DNA of 64,000 nt from Ruminiclostridium papyrosolvens DSM 2782 (GCF_029318685.1 NZ_CP119677.1:3401001-3465000); one strand, 5' to 3'; positions 1 to 9,414 are shown, counted from the first letter of the stretch. Numbers and translations are program-made. Notes: generated from the letters alone by a model not told the origin.

Positions 1-213
1 ATACCTGACGTTAAAAGATTTGATTATGTCAGCCGTATTGTCCGTTGAATTATTGTCCACAACAATAACTTCAATTTTTTCTTTGGGATAATTTTGGTTA
101 GTTATACACTCAAGACACCTTTCAATATATTTTTCCGCATTGTATGCCGGAATAATAACAGATACAAAAGGCAAATTAAATGCATCCGAGCTGTACAAAA
201 ACTCGTTTTTCAT
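1..213 (-). CDS. Family 2 glycosyltransferase, N-terminal fragment (runs off the window)
   Basis: Reading the minus strand from an ATG at 213 gives 71 residues with no stop before the window edge. Residues 15-25 (FVSVIIPAYNA) are the first beta strand and nucleotide-binding start of GT-A fold family 2 glycosyltransferases, and VVDNNSTDNT at about 51-60 is the conserved stretch after the second strand. The SD GGAGGTG lies 7 bases before the ATG, which fixes the start. By family such enzymes move a sugar from a nucleotide sugar to a cell-envelope acceptor; the acceptor cannot be told because the catalytic DxD region and the C-terminus lie outside the window. Confidence 0.85.
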   Translation of the reverse strand, partial: MKNEFLYSSDAFNLPFVSVIIPAYNAEKYIERCLECITNQNYPKEKIEVIVVDNNSTDNTADIIKSFNVRY

Positions 214-525
214 AAAATTGCACCTCCTTTAATGTTAGTAGGTTTTAACAATCTTAGTTTGTTTGTCATTTTTTTGATATTTATGTTCAAATTAATACTA
301 TATATTCTATTATTTTACAATTAATATTATATCAAATGAGCTGCTGAATGGCTATAAATTTCACTACCAACCTAACATTAAACCAAGCATATAATTCTAG
401 AAATTATTGAATGAAAACATTGCCCAAACTTTGTAAGAAATGCACAACAATCTTCCAAGCCCTTTATATAGTGGCACTTCGTGGCATTTTTCTGTTAAGT
501 TTTACCGTATCTTCAAACATCTTCA
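214..525. other. Intergenic region without a gene
   Basis: AT-rich divergent spacer between the glycosyltransferase (minus) and the HPr-like gene (plus). The only structure I see is the near-duplicate word GTGGCA repeated around 475-486. No convincing ORF with a ribosome site on either strand. Confidence 0.5.
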
Positions 526-554
526 TTGACTAATATTTGAAAAGCGGTTAATAT
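526..554 (+). promoter_or_regulatory. SigA-type promoter of the HPr-like gene
   Basis: TTGACT (526-531), a 17-base spacer and TAATAT (549-554), about 50 bases before the start codon at 610. It is close to the sigma-A consensus and correctly oriented for the downstream gene. Confidence 0.7.
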
Positions 555-609
555 TAAAATGTAAAAAAAATAATTGTTTTTTACCTTAATTATAAGGAGG
601 ATGGATAAT

Positions 610-837
610 ATGAAATCATTTGATATTTCTTTAAAATCTATTAACGACGTAAAGGATTTCGTAAATATCGTTAACAAATATGACTTTGATGTAGATTTAT
701 CATCAGGACGTTACATCGTAGACGCAAAGTCAATCATGGGAATCTTCAGTCTTGACCTCAGCAAGCCTATTAAAGTTGAAGTTCAGAACGATGACAGCGA
801 AAAATTCTGTGATGAAATTAAGCGTTTTGTAGTTTAA
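610..837 (+). CDS. HPr-like protein lacking the active-site histidine (Crh-like)
   Basis: 75 residues with the HPr fold signature KSIMGIFSLDLSKPIKVEV at 40-58. HPr carries a His15 in a GIHARP motif near the N-terminus; here the matching stretch reads LKSINDVKDF, so there is no histidine to accept phosphate from PTS enzyme I. The regulatory serine (Ser41 here, Ser46 in HPr) within KSIMG is kept. This is the pattern of Bacillus Crh, which works only in catabolite repression through CcpA after phosphorylation by HPr kinase, whose gene lies at 53884-54810. I chose the ATG at 610 rather than the upstream in-frame ATGs because AGGAGG (595-600) ends 9 bases before it. A clean terminator follows, so it is monocistronic. 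Confidence 0.85.
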   Translation: MKSFDISLKSINDVKDFVNIVNKYDFDVDLSSGRYIVDAKSIMGIFSLDLSKPIKVEVQNDDSEKFCDEIKRFVV

Positions 838-880
838 TTTATTATTAACGAGTACAAACTATTGATAATAGACAAAAATA

Positions 881-906
881 AAAGCGAGTTTTGAAACTCG
901 CTTTTT
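881..906 (+). terminator. Rho-independent terminator of the HPr-like gene
   Basis: An 11-bp perfect inverted repeat (881-891 with 894-904) followed by T-rich sequence. The A-run on its other side lets it also end transcripts from the minus-strand DUF523 gene. Confidence 0.8.
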
Positions 907-924
907 GTTATTTTGACATAACAA

Positions 925-1377
925 CTATTTCGCAGAAAATTCTTCTTCAGTTATTACTTCAAACCCATTTCTTACTAAAAGTTCTGCAGTAACTCCGTTA
1001 CCTTCAGTTAGCTTTCCGCTGAAGGTTCCATCATATATTTTCCCAACACCGCAGGAGGGGCTTTTTGATTTTAGTATTGCTTTTTTTATGTTATAGAGTC
1101 TGCCTACCTTTAGTGTTTCTTCAGCACCTTTTAAAAATTTTTCTGTTTGATTTTGTCCTTTTGAGTCTATTATTTTTGACTTCCCTTCAAGGACGTCTCC
1201 TCCGACTCCGCAGACAATCTCACAAGAGTCCCTTGGAGTAGGTAGCCCTCCCATCTGTTCAGGGCATACCATAATTGCTTTGCCTTCTCTGACAAGTCTC
1301 TCTATATACTCGTTATAGTTGCTTTTACCGTTATATTTACTGTCCAGTCCTGCTAAACATGCACTAACCAGTATCAT
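925..1377 (-). CDS. DUF523 family protein
   Basis: 150 residues matching the full length of the DUF523 (YbbK-like) family. Conserved cysteine motifs are visible: SACLAG near the N-terminus, VCPEQMGGLPTPR at about 37-49 and KSKSPSCG at about 103-110. The family has no established biochemical role; the conserved cysteines suggest metal or thiol chemistry. The gene starts 6 bases after the RNase R stop codon with AGGTAGGG as ribosome site, so it is the last gene of that transcript. Confidence 0.85.
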   Translation of the reverse strand: MILVSACLAGLDSKYNGKSNYNEYIERLVREGKAIMVCPEQMGGLPTPRDSCEIVCGVGGDVLEGKSKIIDSKGQNQTEKFLKGAEETLKVGRLYNIKKAILKSKSPSCGVGKIYDGTFSGKLTEGNGVTAELLVRNGFEVITEEEFSAK

Positions 1378-1383
1378 TTGACC

Positions 1384-3750
1384 CTACCTTTTTTTCCTTT
1401 TCCTTTTTCCCATTATTTTTTCATAAACCTTTTTATCTATGATTTTTCCCTTTTTGCCGGGTTTATTGCCGGAAGAAGTACTCCTTCTGCCCTTATCATC
1501 AGCCTTATCCTTATCCGGTTTTGTACTCCGGCTGGTTCTCTTAACAGCTGAAGGTTCTTTCTTGCGCTTTGTAAATATTATTTCATCTTCAGTTTCCTCG
1601 TCAATGCTGTCAAAATCATCATCAGACTCAACCAGTATAAACTCAATTTTCCTTGCAGATATGTCGGCTTTTGCAAGAATAACCTTGACTGTATCGCCTA
1701 TTCTGTATATTTTGCGTGTTCGTTCACCTACAAGACAGTAATGAGCTTCGTCATAGTTATAGTAGTCATCTTCCATGCTGCTCATTCTGACCAGACCTTC
1801 TATGGTGTTGTCAAGCTCTATGAACATACCAAAGGAAGTTACATTTGCAATAATACCTTCAAATATCTCTCCTTCATGAGCTTTCATATATTCTACCTTT
1901 TTCAGGTCTTCACTTTCTCTTTCAGCCTCATCTGCTCCTCTTTCACGCTCAGAGCACTGTTTTGCTATTTCAGGCAGTATTCCTTCTAATTGGCGGATTT
2001 TTTCCTCACTCATTCCGCCTTTCAGATATAGCTTCATTATCCTGTGAATTATCAAATCCGGATATCGTCTGATAGGCGATGTAAAGTGACAATAGTATTT
2101 TGCAGCCAAACCGAAGTGTCCTGTACTTTCATTGCTATACCGGGCTTTTTGTAAGGATCTTAGCATAACCGTACTGATTATTCTCTCGTGTCTGGTTCCT
2201 TTAACCTTTTCCAAAAGGTCCTGTAAGGCTCTGGGATGAATTTTATTTATGCCCTTTATGCTGTATCCCAGATTGTAAAGAAATTCGTTCAGATTGTGGA
2301 TTTTTTCTTCATCAGGGTCTTCGTGTACTCTATATACAAAGGGTGTATTTGTCCAGAAAAAATGCTCCGCAACAGTTTCATTGCAGGCCAGCATAAATTC
2401 TTCAATTATCTGGTTTGCAATGGTTATTTCATATCTTTTTACGTCAATAGGCCTGCCCTTTTCATCCAGTACTACCTTTGCTTCATCAAAGTCGAAATCA
2501 ATAGCACCTCTCTGGAATCTTTTCTTCCTTAATATAAGTGCAAGTTCCTGCATTTTGTAAAAATCAGGAGCAACATGACTGTAGCGTTTTATAAGCTCCT
2601 GGTCATTATCCGCCAGTATCTTATATACGTTGGTGTATGTCATTCTCTCATCTATATTAATTACACTTTCAAATATCTCATGGTTATATACTCTTCCGTT
2701 TTTATCTATGTCCATAATTACGGTAAAACTCAGCCTGTCAACATGTGGGTTAAGGCTGCAAATACCGTTGGACAATTTTCTAGGAAGCATTGGTATAACC
2801 CTGTCCACAAGATATACACTTGTCCCTCTGTCAAGTGCTTCAATATCAAGAGGAGAGTTTTCCGTAACATAGTTGGTTACATCTGCAATGTGAACACCAA
2901 GTCTGTAATTCCCGTTTTCCAGTATTTCAATTGAAACCGCATCATCAAGGTCTTTTGCATCTTCTCCGTCTATTGTAACCATGCGGAGTCCCCTTAAATC
3001 ACGCCTTCCCTGTATCATTTCCTCTGTTACTGTTTCACTTACGGAATTTGCCTGATTTAGAACATCCTCAGGGAAATCCTCTTCAAGGTTATAGGATTTT
3101 ATTATGGAAAGGATATCGACCCCTGTTTCATTCCTGTCGCCTATTATTTCAATTATCCTGCCTTCAGCATTTCTTCTGGCTTCCGGATATTTTAGTATCT
3201 CAACTACAACCTTCTGTCCTTTTTTTGCACCCTGAAACTCGCTCTTTGAGACAAAAATATCTCCTGAAATTCTCTTATTATCAGGAACCACAAAACCGAA
3301 GCTCATACTGTTTTCAAAGGTTCCTACCAAAGTGGTATTAGCCCTTTTCAGAATACGTATTATCTCGCCTTCCATTCTCCTGTCTGTTGAACTTTTCTTA
3401 TTTACCCGTGCCACAACTCTGTCATTATGCATAGCTCCGTTAAGGCTGTCTGCAGGGATAAATACATCTTCCATAAGCTCATCATCGGGTATGAGGAAGC
3501 CATATCCCCTTTCATGCCCCTGAATCCTTCCTGTCACCAGATTTAGCCTTGTCGGTACACCATACCTTTTTCCATGGGTCTTAAATATTCTTCCTTCTTC
3601 TTCAAGTTCATCAATTACCTGTGTAAAGAGTTCAATATCTTTTTCCGGCACGTCAAGAACCATTAAAAGTTCCTTAAATAAAAGAGGTTTATATGCTTTA
3701 TCCCTCATAAATGCAACAATTCGTTCTTTACGTTCTTCCAAGTCTGCCAT
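1384..3750 (-). CDS. rnr: Ribonuclease R (3'-5' exoribonuclease)
   Basis: 788 residues with the RNase R layout: winged-helix domain (1-65), two cold-shock OB folds (about 70-215), RNB catalytic domain (about 245-580) with the metal-binding DGEDAKDLDDAVS stretch, an S1 domain (about 630-710, IIANVTSFGMFIELD) and a lysine/arginine-rich tail. It degrades structured RNA processively and, by family, takes part in rRNA quality control and trans-translation. In many clostridia rnr directly follows secG and precedes smpB; here secG lies 5.4 kb upstream with six other genes between, and a DUF523 gene follows. The ribosome site (GGAAAGG) is weak. Confidence 0.96.
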   Translation of the reverse strand: MADLEERKERIVAFMRDKAYKPLLFKELLMVLDVPEKDIELFTQVIDELEEEGRIFKTHGKRYGVPTRLNLVTGRIQGHERGYGFLIPDDELMEDVFIPADSLNGAMHNDRVVARVNKKSSTDRRMEGEIIRILKRANTTLVGTFENSMSFGFVVPDNKRISGDIFVSKSEFQGAKKGQKVVVEILKYPEARRNAEGRIIEIIGDRNETGVDILSIIKSYNLEEDFPEDVLNQANSVSETVTEEMIQGRRDLRGLRMVTIDGEDAKDLDDAVSIEILENGNYRLGVHIADVTNYVTENSPLDIEALDRGTSVYLVDRVIPMLPRKLSNGICSLNPHVDRLSFTVIMDIDKNGRVYNHEIFESVINIDERMTYTNVYKILADNDQELIKRYSHVAPDFYKMQELALILRKKRFQRGAIDFDFDEAKVVLDEKGRPIDVKRYEITIANQIIEEFMLACNETVAEHFFWTNTPFVYRVHEDPDEEKIHNLNEFLYNLGYSIKGINKIHPRALQDLLEKVKGTRHERIISTVMLRSLQKARYSNESTGHFGLAAKYYCHFTSPIRRYPDLIIHRIMKLYLKGGMSEEKIRQLEGILPEIAKQCSERERGADEAERESEDLKKVEYMKAHEGEIFEGIIANVTSFGMFIELDNTIEGLVRMSSMEDDYYNYDEAHYCLVGERTRKIYRIGDTVKVILAKADISARKIEFILVESDDDFDSIDEETEDEIIFTKRKKEPSAVKRTSRSTKPDKDKADDKGRRSTSSGNKPGKKGKIIDKKVYEKIMGKRKRKKR

Positions 3751-3830
3751 GTATTAAATTACCTTTCCATCTTCTTTTTAAAGTTAACGCACTTCTCCCT
3801 TATACTAATATATTATTCCAAGTATTTCAA

Positions 3831-5303
3831 TTAAAATTCACCGTTGTCATTGCTATTGTCAAAAGCTGTTTCCGAAAATTCCCCCCACATATCGGCATAC
3901 TTTCCGGTGGCCCATTCTGTCATGATAATGGACTCCCCTTCTTTAAGGGGTATTTTAAGCAGCTGCTTGCTTATGGCATTCTTGTTTTGAACAGTATATA
4001 CAATTATATAATCTTCAGATACCAACATGGCAATATCTTTATTAGGCGACATATAAGCATCCTTTGTCCACGGTACTCTGGATTTAATTTCATTCCATGG
4101 AATATTCATTTCATCATAATGTATTAACTTTGAAGGCACCATTTGCTTTACGTCAAAATCTTCATACTTTCTATCAGCCGAAGAGTCCTTATAATAAAGA
4201 CGGCTTTTCATGATCCAATGTCCGTTTCTTCTCTGTAAAGTAAAATTGTCTTCCTGAGGCTGGCGGTTCAGCCCGTCCGCCCTTTTGCTATCCAAAGAGG
4301 ATATAAACACCTCTGCTGATTGCTTTAATGTCTTGGTAGAACCGCCTTCAATTATATCCGACAGCAGCACGGGCTTTTTAGTAGCAAGATTGTCTATAGG
4401 TAAAACCCCTAGTCGCATGTCGCTTTCAATACCTATATAGTCGTTTCCGACAAAAAGTATTTTTGAATTAGGCTTTTTGTTAATCATATTTATTCTGCTT
4501 ACCAACTTTGTTTGGTGCTTTTTGGATAGTTCTGCAAAAGGCTCCGCATATATATTCATCTCATTATTAGTAGGTATGAAACCGATTTCCCAGAATCCTT
4601 TTGCCCTTGGAACTATCAGCTGATTTGTATACAATTTAGCCTTTGTTTCACGATTTTTGAAATAAAGCCATAGTGTATGGTAAGTATTATCGGCAGATCT
4701 AATTCCCAGAAGAACTCCTGACCTGAGCAAGGGGTCTTCCTTATAATCTCCGCTATCTATATCCAAGCCCACACTTCCAAGACTTTCTGCTCTGATTTTT
4801 TCATCTATATCCACAGAAATTCTTTTCAATGCCAAAAAACCACCTTCCATGTAGACATATGCAGTATTCGCATCTGTAACTATAAGCTCATGAAAAAGCT
4901 GGTTATCTGTTGTTATTGTGACTACATTCACATTCTCAGTAGTAATACCAAGAACATCTTCACTCACACGGTATTTATTTTGTATAAAAGCTCCTGCGGA
5001 TGTTCTAATACTTTTATATTGGGGATTAATACAGACATCTTTGAAAATAGCACCGACTTCATTGTCAAAAACAGCTTCCTTCCCGATAAACTGCTCATAC
5101 TTCTCCTGTTTCTCAGGTGTCAATGAGCTATTGTCAGTTAAAATATAATTCTGTATTTTCCATGTACCTTTTACGGCAATATTTTTGCCTTCCGGGGGCT
5201 TTATTGTATCCTCGATACTGAAATTGATACTGCTGCAGCCTGAAAATAAGGATGCAGTAATTAATAATAATATTGTTAAAAGTACTCTTATTTTCTTTGC
5301 CAA
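3831..5303 (-). CDS. Predicted lipoprotein linked to a two-component system
   Basis: About 490 residues beginning with a lipoprotein signal: basic AKKIR, a hydrophobic stretch and lipobox LFSGC. The rest is extracytoplasmic with no membrane segment and no domain I recognise. The start is a TTG at 5303: GGAGG (5312-5316), placed inside the last codons of the kinase gene, lies 8 bases upstream, whereas the in-frame TTG at 5318 overlaps that ribosome site. The stop of the kinase is 4 bases away, so translation is probably coupled. Position suggests a surface sensor or output partner of the kinase, but that is inference. Confidence 0.7.
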   Translation of the reverse strand: MAKKIRVLLTILLLITASLFSGCSSINFSIEDTIKPPEGKNIAVKGTWKIQNYILTDNSSLTPEKQEKYEQFIGKEAVFDNEVGAIFKDVCINPQYKSIRTSAGAFIQNKYRVSEDVLGITTENVNVVTITTDNQLFHELIVTDANTAYVYMEGGFLALKRISVDIDEKIRAESLGSVGLDIDSGDYKEDPLLRSGVLLGIRSADNTYHTLWLYFKNRETKAKLYTNQLIVPRAKGFWEIGFIPTNNEMNIYAEPFAELSKKHQTKLVSRINMINKKPNSKILFVGNDYIGIESDMRLGVLPIDNLATKKPVLLSDIIEGGSTKTLKQSAEVFISSLDSKRADGLNRQPQEDNFTLQRRNGHWIMKSRLYYKDSSADRKYEDFDVKQMVPSKLIHYDEMNIPWNEIKSRVPWTKDAYMSPNKDIAMLVSEDYIIVYTVQNKNAISKQLLKIPLKEGESIIMTEWATGKYADMWGEFSETAFDNSNDNGEF

Positions 5304-5307
5304 AATA

Positions 5308-6702
5308 TCAGCCTCCAATAGGAATCCTCACTGTTACAATTGTTCCTTTATCCAGTTCGCTTTCAATGCTCAGACTTCCATTGTGCAGCTTTACTATCTC
5401 ATCGCAGATTGAAAGCCCCAGTCCCGTATGAGAGTTGCTGCTATTTCCCTTGTAGAATTTCTCCGTTACCAGAGGTAATTCCTCTGGGCTTATACCACAG
5501 CCGGTATCCTCAACCCTGAAAACAACATTCTCATTCTCCCAAAATGAAATTAATGCTACCCTTCCGTTCTGAGGTGTAAAATTGAAGGCATTTCCCAACA
5601 GATTAATCAAAAGCTGAGTAATTCTGTTTCTATCTAAATCAACAATAGGGATATTTTCACATTTAGCAACAAAGCTAATTTTTTCTTTTTTAGCTCTATC
5701 ACTCATTTGTTTTTGTATGTAGTCAACAATGGAACTAACGTCTGTCTTTTCCTTTTTTAGCTCAACATTTCCCGAAACGAAACGAGAAAAGTCCAAAAGT
5801 TCCTCAACCATGTCTGTGAGCCGATCACTTTCCTTTACAATGATATTCAATCCGTCACTAAGAATTTCTCGGTCACTGTAATCATCATCAATTATGGTAT
5901 TTGCCCAGCCTTTTATTGATGTCAGAGGTGTTCTGAGTTCATGCGAAACCGTAGATATAAAATCGTTTTTGATTCGTTCTCTTTTTTGTATTTCTGAAGC
6001 CATGTAATTGAGAGTATCCGAAAGCTTACCAATCTCATCATTTCTGCTTTTGCATATTCTAACATCGAGATTTCCCTCTGCCATTAATTCGGCTGCTCCC
6101 GTTACATTTTTGATCGGATGAATGATACTATGTGCCAGAGCTATACTAATAGTACCTGCAACCAGAATAACAACAATTCCGATTATTATAAATATCATGG
6201 AAATATTAAATATAATTCTGTCAACATCTTTTAAGGAGGTTATAAACCTTACTACTCCAACCTGCTCAGTATCTGATTTGAGGGGGTAGGATACAATCAT
6301 AATCTGCTCACTGCCATTGTTGATTCTTCCCACCCACACACCTTTTTTGCCCTGCTGGGCCAGCTTGAAGTCATTGCCGGACACATATTCTCCCGACTCA
6401 AGTCCCTGGGAATCCAATAACACTTCCCCGGTGTTTCCTACAATCTGAACCTGTCCCGTAGTTTGTTTCCAGAATAAATCGGCATTGTCCATAATGTTAA
6501 CATCCAAAGGGACATCAGAAAAATATCGGGTATAAAAGTCAGAAGCAGTCTTAATCTGATTTGTTAAAATACTCTCAATATTATTGTAGAAATAAAAACG
6601 CGTGAAATACACAAGCAGTGCTTCAAAAGCAAGAACGCTTATAAGAATAATCAGTATAAAATTTCTTACCAATCTGGCCTGAATACTGCCTTTAAATGTC
6701 AT
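5308..6702 (-). CDS. Membrane sensor histidine kinase
   Basis: A PhoR/ResE-type kinase: one N-terminal membrane helix, an extracytoplasmic region of about 130 residues, a second membrane helix (IIFNISMIFIIIGIVVILVA), a HAMP linker, HisKA with the phosphorylated His in STVSHELRTPLTS, and an ATPase domain with the N box (NLLGNAFNFTP), DTGCGIS and GLGLSI. It would autophosphorylate and pass phosphate to the adjacent OmpR-type regulator. Several in-frame ATGs occur at the regulator's stop; the one at 6702 has GGAAGGA at the best distance (9 bases), but 6708 or 6711 (ATGA overlap with the regulator stop) are possible. Confidence 0.9.
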   Translation of the reverse strand: MTFKGSIQARLVRNFILIILISVLAFEALLVYFTRFYFYNNIESILTNQIKTASDFYTRYFSDVPLDVNIMDNADLFWKQTTGQVQIVGNTGEVLLDSQGLESGEYVSGNDFKLAQQGKKGVWVGRINNGSEQIMIVSYPLKSDTEQVGVVRFITSLKDVDRIIFNISMIFIIIGIVVILVAGTISIALAHSIIHPIKNVTGAAELMAEGNLDVRICKSRNDEIGKLSDTLNYMASEIQKRERIKNDFISTVSHELRTPLTSIKGWANTIIDDDYSDREILSDGLNIIVKESDRLTDMVEELLDFSRFVSGNVELKKEKTDVSSIVDYIQKQMSDRAKKEKISFVAKCENIPIVDLDRNRITQLLINLLGNAFNFTPQNGRVALISFWENENVVFRVEDTGCGISPEELPLVTEKFYKGNSSNSHTGLGLSICDEIVKLHNGSLSIESELDKGTIVTVRIPIGG

Positions 6703-6707
6703 AGACA

Positions 6708-7403
6708 TCATTCCTTCCGCCATCTGTACCCGATACCCCATACTGTTTCAATAAACATACCGTGGGAATCCTTATCTTCAATCTTGCTTCTCAGTCTCCT
6801 TATATTGACATCAACTATCTTGGTATCTCCCATGTAGTCATAGCCCCATATCTTGTCCAAAAGTTCATCTCTGGTAAAAGCTTTGTTTTTATTTTCCAGA
6901 AAGATTTTTAGTAAGAAAAATTCTTTTGGTGTAAGCAGAATCTCCTTATCTTCCTTAAACACTCTTTGAGAATAAAGCTCCAGCTTGAATACACCGCTTT
7001 TTAGCGTATCCTCTTTACTGTCTGATGTACCCTTTCCCACCAATCGTCTTAAAAGGGATTTTGCCCTCAGAATAAGCTCTGTAGTATTAAAAGGTTTTAC
7101 AACATAGTCATCCGCACCATACTCCAAACCTTTTATTTTATCTATATCCTGTCCTCTGGCAGTCAGCATAATTATTCCGACTCCGGGCAACTCTTTTCTA
7201 AGTGTTTCACACACCTGAAATCCGCTTATTCCGGGCAACATAACATCCAAGAGCACAACATCCGGATTTTCTTGTCTTGCCTTTAATAATCCCTCTTCTC
7301 CTGTAGCTGCTTCTATAACAATAAAATTATGCTTTTTGAAGTTTATTTTTAAGAAACCTCTTATACTTTCTTCATCTTCTATTATAAGAACCTTACTTTC
7401 CAT
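6708..7403 (-). CDS. OmpR/PhoB-family response regulator
   Basis: 231 residues: receiver domain (about 1-120) with the acidic pocket EDEE, phosphorylation site in VVLLDVMLPG, the conserved Thr (MLTARG) and Lys (VVKPF); winged-helix DNA-binding domain (about 135-230) with LLTPKEFFLL and VDVNIRRLRSKIE. GGAAGG lies before the ATG. It forms the first gene of a regulator-kinase-lipoprotein unit that follows a polysaccharide deacetylase by 17 bases. Targets unknown; the deacetylase and cell-wall context suggest envelope control. Confidence 0.94.
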   Translation of the reverse strand: MESKVLIIEDEESIRGFLKINFKKHNFIVIEAATGEEGLLKARQENPDVVLLDVMLPGISGFQVCETLRKELPGVGIIMLTARGQDIDKIKGLEYGADDYVVKPFNTTELILRAKSLLRRLVGKGTSDSKEDTLKSGVFKLELYSQRVFKEDKEILLTPKEFFLLKIFLENKNKAFTRDELLDKIWGYDYMGDTKIVDVNIRRLRSKIEDKDSHGMFIETVWGIGYRWRKE

Positions 7404-7420
7404 TATAAAAGAATTCCTTC

Positions 7421-8302
7421 CTACTTTTTCTTGTAAGCACTGCTATATACCTGTCCACTCTCAAGCTTTACTCCTCTGGCAGCAAAAAGTTCATCAATGG
7501 TAACTAGTTTAAATCCCTGCGAAGACAGTTTTTGTATTATTACCTCTGCTGCCTGAGCGGTGGGTTTATACAAATCATGCATCAGTACAATGTCTCCGTC
7601 CTTTACCTTACCAACTACATTATTTACTGTTGATGCCTTATTCTTTGTCTTCCAGTCTAAAGTATCTATGGACCAGAGAATTAGCGGAGCACCTGAGCAT
7701 GTTTTTACTCTGCTATTTACACTTCCATAAGTCGGTCTTATTATAGACGGTTTTCTTTGAATAATGTTCTGTATTATATCAGATGTTTTGTTTAATTCTT
7801 TGTTAATTCCGTCGTTATTTAGCGTTGTTAATTGTTTATGACTGTAGCTATGATTACCAATTTCATTTCCGTTGTTATAGATTTGCTTTATAACACTGGG
7901 AAAACTCTCAGCTCTGTTTCCTACAACAAAGAAGGTTGCATGTCCATTATATTTTTTTAGAGCATTTAATATCAGTATTGTGTTCTGCGGATGAGGCCCG
8001 TCATCAAATGTAAGTGCAACCATAGGTTCGTTTTTGCCCGGAAGGGTCTGTTTCGCTGTATCCTTTCCCGGCTCTAAAGGTTTTTTATCCTCCGGCTTTT
8101 TTGTAGTATCAGAGGGAGCTACTGTGTTAGACTGCTGAGACGGTCCTTTTTTACTATCGTTAGCATTTTTTTGACTTTCAGATTTCGTTTGAATACTGAT
8201 ATTATTGTTATTATTCAGTATTTTGCCTTCTTTGACGCATATTGTTGCCACTAAAACTATTAATGCTAAAACTGCAATTGTTACCCCAAAAAATTTTTTC
8301 AA
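7421..8302 (-). CDS. Membrane-anchored polysaccharide deacetylase (NodB domain)
   Basis: 293 residues: an N-terminal hydrophobic anchor (about 4-25), a low-complexity Ser/Lys/Pro/Thr linker (about 35-85) of the kind that spans cell wall, then a NodB deacetylase domain with the metal/catalytic motifs TFDDGPHP, HSYSH and RPTYGS. By family (PgdA/PdaA-like) it removes N-acetyl groups from peptidoglycan or another amino-sugar polymer outside the membrane. The start codon is TTG with a modest GGGTGAAG site. It precedes the two-component genes on the same strand, close enough for one transcript. Confidence 0.88.
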   Translation of the reverse strand: MKKFFGVTIAVLALIVLVATICVKEGKILNNNNNISIQTKSESQKNANDSKKGPSQQSNTVAPSDTTKKPEDKKPLEPGKDTAKQTLPGKNEPMVALTFDDGPHPQNTILILNALKKYNGHATFFVVGNRAESFPSVIKQIYNNGNEIGNHSYSHKQLTTLNNDGINKELNKTSDIIQNIIQRKPSIIRPTYGSVNSRVKTCSGAPLILWSIDTLDWKTKNKASTVNNVVGKVKDGDIVLMHDLYKPTAQAAEVIIQKLSSQGFKLVTIDELFAARGVKLESGQVYSSAYKKK

Positions 8303-8395
8303 TTTACTTCACCCATACCCCTTATTTATATTATTGTTATTTCATCTATCTTTATTTTATATTTAATTATTTTTTCAGTAGTTACAAAACTACAA

Positions 8396-8420
8396 AAAAA
8401 AAGTTACAAATAAGTAACCT
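8396..8420 (-). terminator. Terminator directly after the HD-domain gene
   Basis: On the minus strand GGTTAC-TTATTT-GTAAC is followed by nine Ts, immediately after the stop codon at 8421. It separates the HD gene from the deacetylase operon. Confidence 0.65.
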
Positions 8421-8969
8421 TTACATTTTTGTATTGTCAAAATTCTTTTGCATTGCATTTAAGGTTATTTCCACAAATTCTAATAAAGTAATATTCAATT
8501 CTATATAATGCTTTATATGTTCAATGTTTATTCCTTCAATATCTGACTTTGAAATATTTTCAAGTACCATTTTAGGTGTAACATCTGAAAGGTTATTGTC
8601 CGGCAGTTTATCAGCACAGTAAGTTATTAGGTGTGTAAGATGATTTGCAGCATACAGTACTTTATCCATTTTTCTTTTTCTTGGTATTGTATGGTAATCA
8701 TTTTGAGATCGGATGCAATAAATAATTGATTCGTCTATGTCAAAATTTTCAATTATTTGAGCAGCTACAATACTATGCTTTTCAGGATCGCCTGCTGTTT
8801 TTTCAATATCTATATCGTGCAAAAGACCGGCCAGGCCCCATATCTCAACGTCGGCATCATAATATCTCGCAAATTCTTTCATTACTGCTTCCACTGCTAA
8901 GGAATGTCTAAGAATATCTTTATGGTTCAATCGGATTTTGAGTTCTTCAAAAGCCTCATCTCTATTCAT
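8421..8969 (-). CDS. HD-domain phosphohydrolase-like protein (HDIG type)
   Basis: 182 residues, cytosolic. Metal-binding residues of the HD superfamily are visible: H in ILRHSLAVE, LLHDID and H in PEKHS. Length and layout match the small HDIG proteins (COG2316-like). The substrate cannot be deduced; relatives act on nucleotides or phosphorylated metabolites. The ATG follows GGAGG by 7 bases. It is flanked by terminators or long AT-rich spacers, so it is probably transcribed alone. Confidence 0.8.
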   Translation of the reverse strand: MNRDEAFEELKIRLNHKDILRHSLAVEAVMKEFARYYDADVEIWGLAGLLHDIDIEKTAGDPEKHSIVAAQIIENFDIDESIIYCIRSQNDYHTIPRKRKMDKVLYAANHLTHLITYCADKLPDNNLSDVTPKMVLENISKSDIEGINIEHIKHYIELNITLLEFVEITLNAMQKNFDNTKM

Positions 8970-9111
8970 AATAAACCTCCAGAAGCCGCAAATATAGTTA
9001 TAAAATATAAATAAAATACATCCTACAACTCTTTAATATTAGCATAGTATTATCTGGAATATCAACCAGTATATTATACCTATATTATATGCAAAAAAAT
9101 ATCCAACATGC

Positions 9112-9145
9112 AAAAAGCCCAAGTGTACGATATACACTTAGGCTT
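9112..9145 (-). terminator. Terminator of secG
   Basis: Minus-strand hairpin AAGCC(T)AAGTGTA / TACACTTGGGCTT followed by TTTTTG, 18 bases after the secG stop. Confidence 0.8.
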
Positions 9146-9162
9146 AATTTTATAAGTACAAA

Positions 9163-9414
9163 TTAACCAACTCTATCTATCAACAAGTAAAGAGCAATAG
9201 ATGTAATGAGAAATGCAATCGCAGCAAAAGCAGTATACTTTCCAAGCAATGCATCAATAGTACGACCCTTGTTCTTGCCGAAGAATGTCTCTGCTCCTCC
9301 TGCTATTGAGCCTGACAAACCAGCCTGTTTTCCTGACTGTAACAATACAATAATAATTATTGAAACAGCAAAGATAATGTGTAGTATATTAACAATCCAT
9401 TTTGCAGCTTCCAA
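9163..9414 (-). CDS. secG: Preprotein translocase subunit SecG
   Basis: 83 residues with two membrane helices (about 6-26 and 57-77) joined by the conserved glycine-rich loop QSGKQAGLSGSIAGGAETFFG. SecG is the non-essential third subunit of the SecYEG channel and helps SecA-driven translocation. The start is taken as TTG at 9414, 8 bases after GGAGG; the GTG at 9423 overlaps the ribosome site. The gene sits downstream of enolase, as in many Firmicutes, but a terminator and structured RNA lie between. Confidence 0.93.
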   Translation of the reverse strand: MEAAKWIVNILHIIFAVSIIIIVLLQSGKQAGLSGSIAGGAETFFGKNKGRTIDALLGKYTAFAAIAFLITSIALYLLIDRVG

